Below the pieces are notes generated by a model. The model did no database searches. It worked only from the letters and a program-made list of their open reading frames with translations, and had not been told where the DNA came from. A stretch of 64,000 bases of DNA from UBA10329 sp964500205 (GTDB taxonomy: Bacteria; Bacteroidota; Bacteroidia; UBA10329), in NCBI GenBank assembly GCA_964500205.1, contig CAZCNS010000005.1, forward strand, positions 62,001 to 126,000, written 5' to 3'. Position numbers and translations under genes: made by a program. This document shows, one piece after another, positions 35,642 to 45,218 of the stretch. Each line of letters begins with the position of its first letter. The stretch's first letter is position 1.

Positions 35642-37327
35642 ATGAAAAAACACCTCCTCTCCCTCCTAGCCCTTGCGGCACTCACCTCTGCCACCGTGGC
35701 GCAGGTGCCCAGCTATGTTCCCTCCAACGGCCTTGTAGGCTGGTGGCCTTTCAATGGAAATGCCAATGACGGAAGCGGCAATGGCAATAATGGTGCTGTG
35801 AACGGTGCCACCCTCACCACCGATAGGTTCGGAAATGCCAATTCAGCCTATGACTTTGATGGCAATGGTGACCGCATTACCGTGTTGCATAACAACTCGC
35901 TGAACTTTGAATCAGCCAATTCCTTCTCAGTGTCTTACTGGATAAATTCTTCTGTCACCAATAGCTCGTTTGTTTATTTTCTTATTTCCAAGCAGGTCGG
36001 AGCAGGGATAACACAGGATGGATGGAACACCATCATAAATTCAAGCTCAGGTGCTATTGACTTTAGAGTTATGAACGGTTCAGGCACGCCAAATTGCTTC
36101 CCTTCAAGTCAGGCAGTTCAGTCCAATGTGTATTTCCATATAGTTTGCACTTACGGTGCTGGCGTGGCCAGTATCTATGTGAACGGTTCGCTTGTTGTTT
36201 CGCAAAACTGTTCCGCTGTGATTGGAAACAATCTTGCGAATATGATAATCGGGGACTTGCATGATGGCTCTGTGGATCCTTTTGCAAGAGGGTTTAGCGG
36301 GAAATTAGATGACATTGGTCTTTGGAATCGCACCATCAATCCTTGCGAAATCCAGCAACTTTATATTGCGCAAAGCATCGTTCAACCCACTGCAAGCATT
36401 TCATATAGTGGTAACACCTCCATATGTGAGGGTGACTTATTTCAGCTTACTGCAAGTTCAGGCGATCAGTATCTGTGGAACACAGGAGAGGATACACAGA
36501 CAATCACTGTCACGGAAGCTGGATCCTACACGGTTACTGTTACCAATGGGGGCGCATGCTCAAGTACCAGTGAGCCGATAACTGTTACTGTCAATCCCAA
36601 ACCTACCGTTACATTGGCATCCATCGCGGCCCTGTGTGCCAATGCCAGTGCCGTGGCCCTCACGGGCGGCAGCCCAGCGGGCGGCAGCTATACGGTGAAC
36701 GGCACACCTGCCACCACCCTCAACCCCGCGCAGACAGGCAGCGGCCAGCAGACCGTGGCTTACACTTTTACCGATGGCAACGGTTGCAGCAACACGGCCA
36801 CACAGAACGCAACGGTGAATGCCGTGCCCAGCGTGAGCCTCAGCGGCCTCAACACGGCCTACCTGCCCACAGATGCGCCCGTGCAACTGAACGGCTCGCC
36901 AGCGGGCGGTGTGTTCAACGGCACAGGCGTGAGCAACGGCCAGTTCGACCCCGCAGCGGCAGGGCTTGGAACGCATGGGGTTAAGTATACAGTAGTTGAT
37001 GCGAACGGTTGTGTTGGTGGACAAGCACTCTGCACCACCGTTGACCTCACCACAGGGTCAGGTATCGGCCTCGACAACGGTGGCAACGGGGTGGAGGTGT
37101 ATCCCAACCCCAGCAACGGGCTCTTCACCGTGGTGATGGACGGCATGGACGGCATCGTGCAGTTGAGCGTTATGGACATCCGTGGCCGTGAGGTGGCCTC
37201 ACAGAGCCTCACCGCCCGTGGCCGCACCACACACAGCATCGACCTGAGCGGCTTTGCCAGCGGGGTCTATACCCTACGCATCCAGAGCGCGAAAGGTGTC
37301 AATGGGATGAAGCTGGTGAAGGAGTAA
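35642..37327 (+). CDS. Secreted LamG-domain protein with T9SS type A sorting domain
   Basis: 561 residues. Signal peptide (1-20, LLALAALTSATVAQ), a LamG/concanavalin-like domain (about 30-245, starting LVGWWPFNGNANDGSGNGNN), an Ig-like stretch (about 250-320), a second beta domain with PAGGSYTVNG and PAGGVFNGTG repeats (about 325-460), and a sorting domain (about 480-561, VYPNPSNGLFTVVM, ending MKLVKE). It is probably a cell-surface or secreted binding protein; the ligand is unknown. Terminator at 37360. Confidence 0.88.
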   Translation: MKKHLLSLLALAALTSATVAQVPSYVPSNGLVGWWPFNGNANDGSGNGNNGAVNGATLTTDRFGNANSAYDFDGNGDRITVLHNNSLNFESANSFSVSYWINSSVTNSSFVYFLISKQVGAGITQDGWNTIINSSSGAIDFRVMNGSGTPNCFPSSQAVQSNVYFHIVCTYGAGVASIYVNGSLVVSQNCSAVIGNNLANMIIGDLHDGSVDPFARGFSGKLDDIGLWNRTINPCEIQQLYIAQSIVQPTASISYSGNTSICEGDLFQLTASSGDQYLWNTGEDTQTITVTEAGSYTVTVTNGGACSSTSEPITVTVNPKPTVTLASIAALCANASAVALTGGSPAGGSYTVNGTPATTLNPAQTGSGQQTVAYTFTDGNGCSNTATQNATVNAVPSVSLSGLNTAYLPTDAPVQLNGSPAGGVFNGTGVSNGQFDPAAAGLGTHGVKYTVVDANGCVGGQALCTTVDLTTGSGIGLDNGGNGVEVYPNPSNGLFTVVMDGMDGIVQLSVMDIRGREVASQSLTARGRTTHSIDLSGFASGVYTLRIQSAKGVNGMKLVKE

Positions 37328-37359
37328 GCAGAGAAGCATTCACCGCAGTTAGTTCGGGT

Positions 37360-37402
37360 GACCCCGTCAAGAGGCTACGGCCGATTGGCGGGGTCTTGCT
37401 TT
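37360..37402 (+). terminator. Terminator of LamG gene
   Basis: GACCCCG (37360-37366) pairs with CGGGGTC (37389-37395), loop 22 nt, followed by TTGCTTTT. Confidence 0.65.
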
Positions 37403-37453
37403 TGGAGCCCGAGCGAGGGTCTTCCCTCGTTCTCATAATTCTGAACCACCCGC

Positions 37454-37552
37454 GCATGGCTCATCCATGTGCGTCCTATGAGTGAGCGTCCCGCTCACAT
37501 CAGATCCTGAATAACAGCGGCCCCGCCTTATGCGGGGTTCTGTTTTTTGGGA
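37454..37552. repeat. Multi-hairpin element, copy 1
   Basis: About 100 bp nearly identical to 38197-38298. It holds three stems in a row: around GCATGGC/CCATGTGC, TGAGCG/CGCTCA, and a terminator-like AACAG..CCCCGC/GCGGGG..CTGTT ending in TTTTTT (stem 37513-37543). The two copies flank the DUF2442/DUF4160 pair. The rest of 37403-37637 shows nothing else. Confidence 0.75.
37513..37548 (+). terminator. Terminator-like hairpin in element copy 1
   Basis: CCCCGC/GCGGGG with a 5-nt loop, outer arms AACAG/CTGTT, then six Ts. Confidence 0.7.
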
Positions 37553-37637
37553 GTGGTCGAGGGGCAGCGTATGGCGGGGCTTCACCTCATCATCATCAGG
37601 TGTGCCTGTCGCTTTTCCCGCGAGGAATCCTCAAGGT

Positions 37638-37883
37638 TCACGCTACCTGCGCCTGCCTTCTGCCTTTGATGTACAAGGTGTCCGGGCTTAGATCCTGGTC
37701 GTCAGGCCACCCTACTCCATCAAACTTAACAGCCACCTGCCTGAAATAGCCTTCATGGCGAAGTGCGGAGAAAATACCTTTCTCCATGTAGGGAGTCACA
37801 TCGAAATAGCGCGTTTCGCCATTGTCAAAGACCACCTCCAATTGAAACCCTGACAAGGGACGTACTTCTTTTACCTTTTTCAT
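37638..37883 (-). CDS. DUF2442 domain protein
   Basis: 81 residues, beginning MKKVKEVRPLSGFQLEVVFD, with GETRYFDVTPYMEKG and DDQDLSPDTLY, all typical of DUF2442. The family usually sits next to DUF4160, as here (4 bp apart), and the pair has been proposed to be toxin-antitoxin-like; no activity is proven that I know of. Both genes lie inside the repeat-flanked cassette. Confidence 0.85.
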   Translation of the reverse strand: MKKVKEVRPLSGFQLEVVFDNGETRYFDVTPYMEKGIFSALRHEGYFRQVAVKFDGVGWPDDQDLSPDTLYIKGRRQAQVA

Positions 37884-37887
37884 TTGA

Positions 37888-38157
37888 TCATTTCAATGGT
37901 TCGATCTTGAAGAGGGATTCACCATTGATGGCAAGCTCCCAATTGGCCATCAGTTCATCTCGATGTATCTCCATCCAAGCCAATATCAGCCTCAGTTTGT
38001 TTTTGGGAAACTCGCCCTGCAAGATATCTAACGTCTCAATGGCTATCACTACCGTGAACTCAGCATATTTCACATGCACATGTGGCAGGTGATGCTTGTC
38101 GGTGTCAAAGAAATACATCATCACAATGATGCCGTAGAACATGGATATAACCGGCAT
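37888..38157 (-). CDS. DUF4160 domain protein
   Basis: 89 residues. The signature is the start MPVISMFYGIIVMMYFFDT followed by KHHLPHVHVKYAEF, with several conserved histidines. First gene of a two-gene operon with DUF2442. Possibly the toxin-like or effector partner, by analogy only. Confidence 0.85.
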   Translation of the reverse strand: MPVISMFYGIIVMMYFFDTDKHHLPHVHVKYAEFTVVIAIETLDILQGEFPKNKLRLILAWMEIHRDELMANWELAINGESLFKIEPLK

Positions 38158-38196
38158 TGCTCAGGGGATTTTGCACAAAAATACACCTCCGACCAC

Positions 38197-38298
38197 GCAT
38201 GGCCCCCAGCCATGTGCGTTCTATGAGTGAGCGTCCCGCTCACATCAGATTGTGAACAACAGTGGCCCCGCCTTGTGCGGGGTTCTGTTTTTTGGGGA
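38197..38298. repeat. Multi-hairpin element, copy 2
   Basis: Same order of hairpins and the same orientation as copy 1 (37454-37552), with about ten differences. It ends in a terminator-like stem (CCCCGC/GCGGGG, then T-run) at about 38258-38293. A trailing GTGGTCGAGGGG occurs right after copy 1 and again at 38329-38340 here, after a roughly 30-bp insertion. Confidence 0.75.
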
Positions 38299-38394
38299 GG
38301 TTTACACAAATAGGTCAAGGGCGATATAGTGGTCGAGGGGAATTACTGACGTGGGCTTCAGCCAAAAAGACGCACAAAGCCAACATGCCCTGCC

Positions 38395-38985
38395 TCACCT
38401 TCGAGGCCGCTGCCATTTCTCCAAGGCATTATCTGCCCTTAGCTCCTTGAAGAAACTGCCAAGGTTGACGGCCACGCTCACGGCATGGGTGTCGAAACCC
38501 GATCCGGTAACGTTATAGTGGAACATGTAACGCACCGTAAGGGAGACCCTTGATGCCCACAAACGGGCAGCGGCAGTGAACACTGGCCCTGATGCCACGT
38601 CAAGCCCATTGATCTGCATGGCATAGCCCACACCGGCCCCTGCGCCAATGTCATTGTAGAACCGCTTGGTGGAGAAATGACCGACATTGGCCTCTGCCAC
38701 GAGCGGCAAATGGCCATAGAAATAGTTGCGCGGAATGAAGGTGCTGCTCACATGCGCCCCGAGCGTGAGCGGTGATGAGACCGACAGCGAGAAATCACTG
38801 TAACGGTCGATGATGTTGAGCTGAGGTTCGTAAAACAACCCGAAAGGCACACTAACGCCACCGCCTGTAAAGGGTATGAAATGGGAGGATGCACCCACGG
38901 AATGGCGGAAACGCTCGGAAATCTGGGCATTGACCTGACACGCGATGAACGTGAGCAGGCAGATGAGAGTGACGCGTTTGAACAT
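38395..38985 (-). CDS. Probable outer-membrane beta-barrel protein
   Basis: 196 residues. Signal peptide (1-20, LICLLTFIACQVNA), then alternating hydrophobic strands (SVGASSHFIPFTGGGVSVP, VSLTVRYMFHYNV, HAVSVAVNLGSFF) consistent with a small barrel. No specific family recognised. It is monocistronic between the repeat cassette and the divergent TonB gene. Confidence 0.65.
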   Translation of the reverse strand: MFKRVTLICLLTFIACQVNAQISERFRHSVGASSHFIPFTGGGVSVPFGLFYEPQLNIIDRYSDFSLSVSSPLTLGAHVSSTFIPRNYFYGHLPLVAEANVGHFSTKRFYNDIGAGAGVGYAMQINGLDVASGPVFTAAARLWASRVSLTVRYMFHYNVTGSGFDTHAVSVAVNLGSFFKELRADNALEKWQRPRR

Positions 38986-39155
38986 GGATGGCTCTAAGAT
39001 GCAAGGAGCGGCAAGATGGCGAAAAAGAGCCTCTCACTCCAAGTGTTACATTTTGCGGGATTTTTACGGATTGACCTGAAAGGGGTGTTGCATATCAAAA
39101 AGTTTCACAATTTGGCCGCCTTTAACAGAATCTTAACCAACCCTGACCGAGGAGC

Positions 39156-42005
39156 ATGAGAAACCTTTTACCGCTCACCTTTTTCCTACTCACCGGATTG
39201 CTTGCCCATGGGCAGACCAAATTGATATCGGGCACCGTGAAGGATGCCAGCAGCGGTGAGACGCTGATCGCAGCCTCGGTGGTGATACAGGGCACCACCA
39301 CGGGAGTAATGACCGATGTGAACGGTCGGTACTCCATCATGCTCGACATGAGCACCCCGAAAACGTTGGAGTTCTCTTTTCTGGGCTACCAGAAGCAAGA
39401 GATCATGATCGATGGCACGGTAACAGAACTGAACGTGGATCTCAAGGTAATCACCATGCGTGGACAGGAAGTGGTAGTGTCCGGTTCACGGGTTTCTGAG
39501 ACCATACTTGAGAGTACGGCCTCGATTCAGAAGATGAACACCCGCGATATCCAGGAAGTGGCTTCCGGTGATTTTTACAGCTCGCTGAGCACTCTACAAG
39601 GCGTGGACATCACTACTTCGAGTCTCGGATTTCAGGCTGTTAACATGCGCGGCTTCAACACCACGGCCCCTGTGCGCGTGGTGCAGTTCGTGGACGGGAT
39701 GGACAACCAGGCTCCTGGTCTGAACTTTCCTATCGGCAACATGGTGGGTGCCAATGACCTCGACCTTGAGAGCGTGGAGGTGATCACCGGTCCTGCTTCG
39801 GCCCTTTATGGCCCGAGCGCCTTTCAGGGGGTTGTAAGCATGACCACCAAGAACCCGTACGATTATCAAGGCGTATCGGCCCAGTTGAAAGGCGGCAGCA
39901 GGAACATGATTGACGGTCAGTTCAGATTCGCGACCACTTTGGGCAAGGAAGACCGTTGGGGCGTGAAGATCACAGGTCAGTACATGCGCGTGGACGACTG
40001 GGTGGCCAACGACCCGGTTGCCAACCGATACGGTGACATTGAGACGGATGTGAATCTCTCCAACATCATCGAGCAACAACAGACCAACCCCGACCTCACG
40101 CAGGAGGAACGGGATGATTTCATCTCACTGGTAGGAGGCTACCTCGGTCTGGTGTCCCCCAATGCGTTCCCGGGCACCATCAACGTGCAGGCTCCGGGTT
40201 ATATGGAGGCCGACCTCGCAGACACGCGGGCATACAGTGCCAAGGCATCGGCTGCAGTGCATTACCGTTTCAACAAGGGCATTGAGGCCAGCTATACTTA
40301 CAAGTTCGGAATGGGCCGAGGTATCTATCAGGGTGCCAACCGATACAGTCTCAACAACATCATGTTCCAACAACATAAGGTGGAAGTGAGCGGACGCAAC
40401 TGGAAGGTGCGCGGCTACACCACGTTGGAAGATGCAGGCGACTCCTACGATGCGGTATTCACCGGCATCAACATCTCACGGCAAGGCATTTCCGATTATG
40501 TAGGCGAATACCTGGGAGCCTACTTCGATACGCTTCGGGTGATGAGCAACGACTTTGACCGTTCGGTCTCCGCTGCGCAGGTTTCAACTGCTCACCAGCA
40601 TGCAAGGGACCGGGCAGATGCCAACGGGTGGATACAGACAGGAACCCACCGCTTTGACTCTTTGCGAAGGGCCATCATCACCAACCCGAACCTGGAGCGC
40701 GGATCGCTGTTCACCGACCTGTCAAGCCTACAGCACGTGGATGCACAATATAACTTTGACTGGGACTGGATGGATGTGCTGGCGGGTGCCAACTTCCGCA
40801 GGTTCGCACCGCGCAGCTATGGTACCATCTTCGAAGACACGCTCGTGAACCGCGCGGACACATTGGATAACGGAGCAGCCAACCGAAATGCCGAGTTCGT
40901 GGACATTTCGCAGGTGGAATTCGGTGGCTTCATTCAAATGACCAAACGTCTGTTTGACGATAAGTTCAAGATCCAGGGTTCTGTACGTTTGGACAAGAAC
41001 CAGAACTTCCCGCTGCAGTTCTCGCCCCGTCTGTCTATGATGTACGATTACAAGGGACATATCTTCAGGGTTGCAGGCCAGAGCGCGTTCCGCAGTCCGA
41101 CCCTGCAGAATCAGTACATCCGACTGAACCTCGGCCCGCTTATCGTAGCCGGAAACCTCAATGGATGGGACAACCTCTACACATTGGAGTCTGTGACCTC
41201 ATTCAATGAGTACATCGACAGCATGCAAGTGAACAACCTCTGGCATGATTCCATATACGATCAGGCCGCACGGCAGCTTGCCACTTACAATGCACGTCCT
41301 ATACGTCCTGAGCAGGTTCGAACGATCGAAGTGGGCTACCGGGGTGCCATTGTCAAAAATCTTTACGTGGATGCTAACTTCTACTACAACTGGTACACCG
41401 ACTTCATCGGTGAAATAAGGGTAGTGGAGCCTTTCAATGCCGTGGCCGGTGAAGAGAGCGGTGTAGATCAGCTCCTTTCGCACAGCGAGGGCAGCCCGAC
41501 CCGGCAGATTTATCAAATTCCTGTGAATGCCGATCAGGAGGTGCGGTCGATGGGTGCAACGCTGGGTCTGGCCTATTACATTGGTCAGAAGTACACTGCC
41601 TCCGTCAATTACACCTTCGCCCGTCTGATCGACTCCGACCTTGACGACCCGATCATTCCAGGCTTCAACACCCCCGAGCACAAGATCAATATAGGTCTGA
41701 GAGGCCGCAAAGTGTGGAAGGGTCTCGGTTTCAGTGCGAACTTCCAGTGGGTGGATGAATTCGTTTGGGAGAGCACCTTCGGTGACGGCATCGTGCCCTC
41801 ATACCACGTTCTGGACATGCAATTGAGCTACGAGGTGCCTAAATGGTACTCCACCTTCCGTCTTGGTGCCACCAACATCTACAACAACAGGCGTATCGAG
41901 GCATTCGGTTCGCCCGTGATCGGGGCCATGGTCTATGGCTCCATACTCGTTGACATAAAGGACATCAAGAACACATTCAAGAAAAAAGAAACCGCACAGC
42001 CATGA
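39156..42005 (+). CDS. TonB-dependent receptor, operon partner of CocE-type hydrolase
   Basis: 949 residues. Signal peptide (LPLTFFLLTGLLAHGQ), carboxypeptidase-regulatory domain (about 22-110, ISGTVKDASSGETLIAASVV), plug (about 115-240, VNMRGFNTTAPVRVVQFVDG and VITGPASALYGPSAFQG), then barrel. It overlaps the next gene by 4 nt (ATGA), so receptor and secreted hydrolase are made together. The ligand is probably a product or substrate of that hydrolase. Confidence 0.9.
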   Translation: MRNLLPLTFFLLTGLLAHGQTKLISGTVKDASSGETLIAASVVIQGTTTGVMTDVNGRYSIMLDMSTPKTLEFSFLGYQKQEIMIDGTVTELNVDLKVITMRGQEVVVSGSRVSETILESTASIQKMNTRDIQEVASGDFYSSLSTLQGVDITTSSLGFQAVNMRGFNTTAPVRVVQFVDGMDNQAPGLNFPIGNMVGANDLDLESVEVITGPASALYGPSAFQGVVSMTTKNPYDYQGVSAQLKGGSRNMIDGQFRFATTLGKEDRWGVKITGQYMRVDDWVANDPVANRYGDIETDVNLSNIIEQQQTNPDLTQEERDDFISLVGGYLGLVSPNAFPGTINVQAPGYMEADLADTRAYSAKASAAVHYRFNKGIEASYTYKFGMGRGIYQGANRYSLNNIMFQQHKVEVSGRNWKVRGYTTLEDAGDSYDAVFTGINISRQGISDYVGEYLGAYFDTLRVMSNDFDRSVSAAQVSTAHQHARDRADANGWIQTGTHRFDSLRRAIITNPNLERGSLFTDLSSLQHVDAQYNFDWDWMDVLAGANFRRFAPRSYGTIFEDTLVNRADTLDNGAANRNAEFVDISQVEFGGFIQMTKRLFDDKFKIQGSVRLDKNQNFPLQFSPRLSMMYDYKGHIFRVAGQSAFRSPTLQNQYIRLNLGPLIVAGNLNGWDNLYTLESVTSFNEYIDSMQVNNLWHDSIYDQAARQLATYNARPIRPEQVRTIEVGYRGAIVKNLYVDANFYYNWYTDFIGEIRVVEPFNAVAGEESGVDQLLSHSEGSPTRQIYQIPVNADQEVRSMGATLGLAYYIGQKYTASVNYTFARLIDSDLDDPIIPGFNTPEHKINIGLRGRKVWKGLGFSANFQWVDEFVWESTFGDGIVPSYHVLDMQLSYEVPKWYSTFRLGATNIYNNRRIEAFGSPVIGAMVYGSILVDIKDIKNTFKKKETAQP

Positions 42006-45000
42006 GAAAACTTATAGCCTCCCTTGCACTTTCCGCTGCTGCTCTCGGCAGTGTTGATGCCCAACCTGTCCTGAATGGGATGATTGACGACTTCACGGAG
42101 CTCACCACGGTGATCACCGAGGAGTTCGTGATGCCGGACGGTGTCAAGCTTCAGACGGACATCTACGTTCCCATCCTACGTGACTGTGTGCTGGTGCCAG
42201 TGGTGCTGGACATCCCGGTACCGGGCGTGGACCCCATCACCTTCGAACTGGAGCTGCTGCCGCGAAACAAGCAACTGCTGCTTTACGACTCCATCTATCG
42301 CATCGTGGACGGTGACACCATCGGTGAGGTGAATCCGAATCCTTTCAAATTGCCAATGATCCTGTCGCGCACGCCTTACAACAAGGGGCCGCAGAACGCA
42401 GAGGAGGGGGCCATCATCGGCCTGCTCGGTTATGCTTATGCCAAGCAGGACATGCGGGGCCGCTACACCTCCGGAGGCGTTTACCTCCCGCTGATGAGCG
42501 ACTCGTGGAACAAGAACGCGTATCACCCTAACTACAAGCACGTTCTGGACGTCACAGACTTTGATGATGCCCGCAATGGCAATCGTCACGAGGACGGCTA
42601 CTGGACCATCAAATACGTGGTGGACAGCCTGACAAGGGGTTACGACCTGGACGGTGACGGTATAGATGAGACCGTGGACATGATGACCACAGGCCGCATC
42701 GGCATGTTCGGTGCATCGGCCTTGGGCTACAACCAGTATCAGGCCGCTGCCGCCCACCGCATCAAGGAGGACGAGCCGGGGCTGAAGTGCATCCTGCCGA
42801 TCGTGGCGCCCGCAGACTTCTACAAGAGCGTTGGCTTCCCCAACGGGGTGCTCAGGGACCGCCTCGTGACTGGCTGGCTTGCAGGGCAGATCTTCAGTGG
42901 CACAGATGATGACCTCATCCCCATTGACAACGACATTGACAACAACCTGCACAGCTCGGCCGACTACAACCTGCCTCAGACCATCGAGGTGAACGGGGAG
43001 GTGAAGGAATATGGGCAGAATATGTTCGCTGCGGCCAACTTGAGCATTGACCACTTCTTGAATGTTAGATACAGGGATGCGGAGACCAACGAGATCCTTT
43101 CTGCCGGGTACTATCCCAATTCACCGGGCCGTGCGGACATGGATGTTAGCCGTGCTATGGTGGATGATAACGGGGAATCTGTGAGCAAAGGAAAACGGGT
43201 GCGTAACCCTGACGGTTCACTTTCACTTAGGGTAGTTGACACAGACGATAGCGACCCCGATGGATTGCTTGGTTTCGGACACATCCCCCGTGCCAACCGA
43301 AGCAAGACCCGCTGGACGAACATGGAAGTGCCGGGCTACCACCTTGTAGGCTGGTGGGACATCTTCATCGATGGACAGGCAGAGAGCTGGAGCAACATGC
43401 GCAAGTACCTCAGCCCGAAGAACCGCAACCTGCAGAAGCTCGTCATCGGCCCGTGGGCCCACCAGACCATGGGCAATCGCACCACTGGAGATCGCACCTA
43501 TCCCGAAAACGTAATCGATGTGATGGGCATCAACTTCGATGACTTTGATACCGAAAACCTACAGATAGGGAAGGCACTGAACTCCGAACTTATCGGATGG
43601 TACCGCTACAATCTCAACTACGCACATGACGAGTACCTCGGAGAACCGAAATTCCGTCTGCCTGAGAGCAATACTCCTGTGGAACTTGCCGACCTCGGAC
43701 TGCTGGGTAAACTTATGGCCCGTGTTCCTTCTGAAGACCTCATCATCCCTTTTGAGGAACTGATAGGTATTTTGAACGGATCCCGTCCGATCGCGGGTCT
43801 TAAGGCCGAGGTTGTAGGTGAAGGTGGTCTGTTGGACGGCCAGAGCTTCGTGATAGATGTTCCGGGATTCTCGGTAGGCAGCCTCATTCCAGGGCTGGCG
43901 TCTGATGAGATCACCCCGATTCCCTTCAAGAATTTCGCTGACCCTGAGACAATCCAGAACGTCCGTATGTATGTGGTCGGGCCGAACGACAGCCCTGTGG
44001 AGGAGAACAAGACCCTGGGCAACTACTGGTTGGCAGCCGACACCTTCCCGCTGCCTGAGGGCCGCGACTGGGATGCCGTTCAGCGTCTGACCTACTACAT
44101 GCACAAAGGAGGAACCCTCGATCAGAATGCCCCGACATTCGATGAAGGATTCACCATGTTCGTTCACGATCCGGATGATCCGATCCGCACAGTAGGAGGA
44201 GCGAACATGATCGTCCGGACCCCTGACGGTGAGCGTGACAGCCAAGGACAGTTCAACCTCAAAGACCCACGCTACGCACCTTACACCATTGACCGTCCTG
44301 GTGTAGTCGGCTTCGAAATGGAAGTAGAAGAGGACTCACTTTGCATAGTGGGTTTCCCGACCGTGACGCTCTTCGCAAAGAGCAACGTAGGCGGTCTGAG
44401 CAGCGGCCCGACCGACACCGACTTCCATGTACGCATCATTGATGTATATCCTGACGGTCGCGAGTACTTCGTGCAGGACGGCTGTGTGAATGCACGTGCC
44501 CGCGATTATGCCAAGATGCTGGTAGAAGAGCCGTGGAAAGACTCTGAGCCGCCATACATCGGTGACAATATTCCCTTCACCAACATTGAGATAGGAGAGA
44601 TATACGAGTACACTTTCAACATGCTCCCTATCGCCTACACCTTCGGCAAAGGTCATAAGGTAAAAATCCTGGTAAGCAGTAGTAACTACAACCGCTTTCA
44701 GGTCAACCCCAACCTTCCTATCAATGACGGGGAGTTTTTCCGCAGAAAGCCGGGTGATGGCCGTGGCTACAACTTCCGCAAGGCAGATGGATCCATGGAA
44801 CTGATGATGCCCCGCGTGGCTATTCAGCGCATCGCGTTCTCCCCAGACCACCCGAGCCAGATCACGCTGCCTGTGATGACGAAGCTCTACACCTCGGTAG
44901 AGGATGTCGAGACCATGGCACAGTCAGACAACGGCATGTTGGTCTATCCGAACCCTGCCACCGATCAGGTCACCATCATCGTGGGCAATAGTGATGACCA

Positions 45001-45166
45001 ACTGCTGCGCGTGATGGACATCAATGGCCGCACCATGTTCGAGCAGGGCGGCTTCGCTGACCACCTCGTGATGGACGTCTCGCAACTTGCCTCTGGCATC
45101 TACTTCGTGGAGCTGAACAACAGGCGCACAGGCGAACGCAGCGTAGAGAAACTGATCCGTCAGTAA
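42002..45166 (+). CDS. CocE/NonD (X-Pro dipeptidyl-peptidase S15-type) hydrolase with T9SS sorting domain
   Basis: 1054 residues. Signal peptide (1-20, LIASLALSAAALGSVDAQ). The alpha/beta-hydrolase core has the CocE style: MPDGVKLQTDIYVP, DMRGRYTSGG, and the nucleophile elbow GMFGASALGYNQYQA (Ser near 240). The C-terminal jelly roll of S15 enzymes follows (about 720-960), then a type A sorting domain (about 980-1054, VYPNPATDQVTIIV). It is longer than most S15 enzymes because of an insert (about 555-700). It likely cleaves an ester or X-Pro peptide outside the cell, feeding the TonB receptor upstream. Confidence 0.85.
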   Translation: MRKLIASLALSAAALGSVDAQPVLNGMIDDFTELTTVITEEFVMPDGVKLQTDIYVPILRDCVLVPVVLDIPVPGVDPITFELELLPRNKQLLLYDSIYRIVDGDTIGEVNPNPFKLPMILSRTPYNKGPQNAEEGAIIGLLGYAYAKQDMRGRYTSGGVYLPLMSDSWNKNAYHPNYKHVLDVTDFDDARNGNRHEDGYWTIKYVVDSLTRGYDLDGDGIDETVDMMTTGRIGMFGASALGYNQYQAAAAHRIKEDEPGLKCILPIVAPADFYKSVGFPNGVLRDRLVTGWLAGQIFSGTDDDLIPIDNDIDNNLHSSADYNLPQTIEVNGEVKEYGQNMFAAANLSIDHFLNVRYRDAETNEILSAGYYPNSPGRADMDVSRAMVDDNGESVSKGKRVRNPDGSLSLRVVDTDDSDPDGLLGFGHIPRANRSKTRWTNMEVPGYHLVGWWDIFIDGQAESWSNMRKYLSPKNRNLQKLVIGPWAHQTMGNRTTGDRTYPENVIDVMGINFDDFDTENLQIGKALNSELIGWYRYNLNYAHDEYLGEPKFRLPESNTPVELADLGLLGKLMARVPSEDLIIPFEELIGILNGSRPIAGLKAEVVGEGGLLDGQSFVIDVPGFSVGSLIPGLASDEITPIPFKNFADPETIQNVRMYVVGPNDSPVEENKTLGNYWLAADTFPLPEGRDWDAVQRLTYYMHKGGTLDQNAPTFDEGFTMFVHDPDDPIRTVGGANMIVRTPDGERDSQGQFNLKDPRYAPYTIDRPGVVGFEMEVEEDSLCIVGFPTVTLFAKSNVGGLSSGPTDTDFHVRIIDVYPDGREYFVQDGCVNARARDYAKMLVEEPWKDSEPPYIGDNIPFTNIEIGEIYEYTFNMLPIAYTFGKGHKVKILVSSSNYNRFQVNPNLPINDGEFFRRKPGDGRGYNFRKADGSMELMMPRVAIQRIAFSPDHPSQITLPVMTKLYTSVEDVETMAQSDNGMLVYPNPATDQVTIIVGNSDDQLLRVMDINGRTMFEQGGFADHLVMDVSQLASGIYFVELNNRRTGERSVEKLIRQ

Positions 45167-45183
45167 TCGAAGCGTTCGTCAAG

Positions 45184-45218
45184 GAAAAGCCGCTGTGGGA
45201 CTCTCCCAGCGGCTTTTC
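45184..45218. terminator. Bidirectional terminator
   Basis: GAAAAGCCGCTG pairs with CAGCGGCTTTTC, T/A-rich on both sides, between two convergent genes. It reaches the last base of the carbamoyltransferase gene. Confidence 0.8.
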
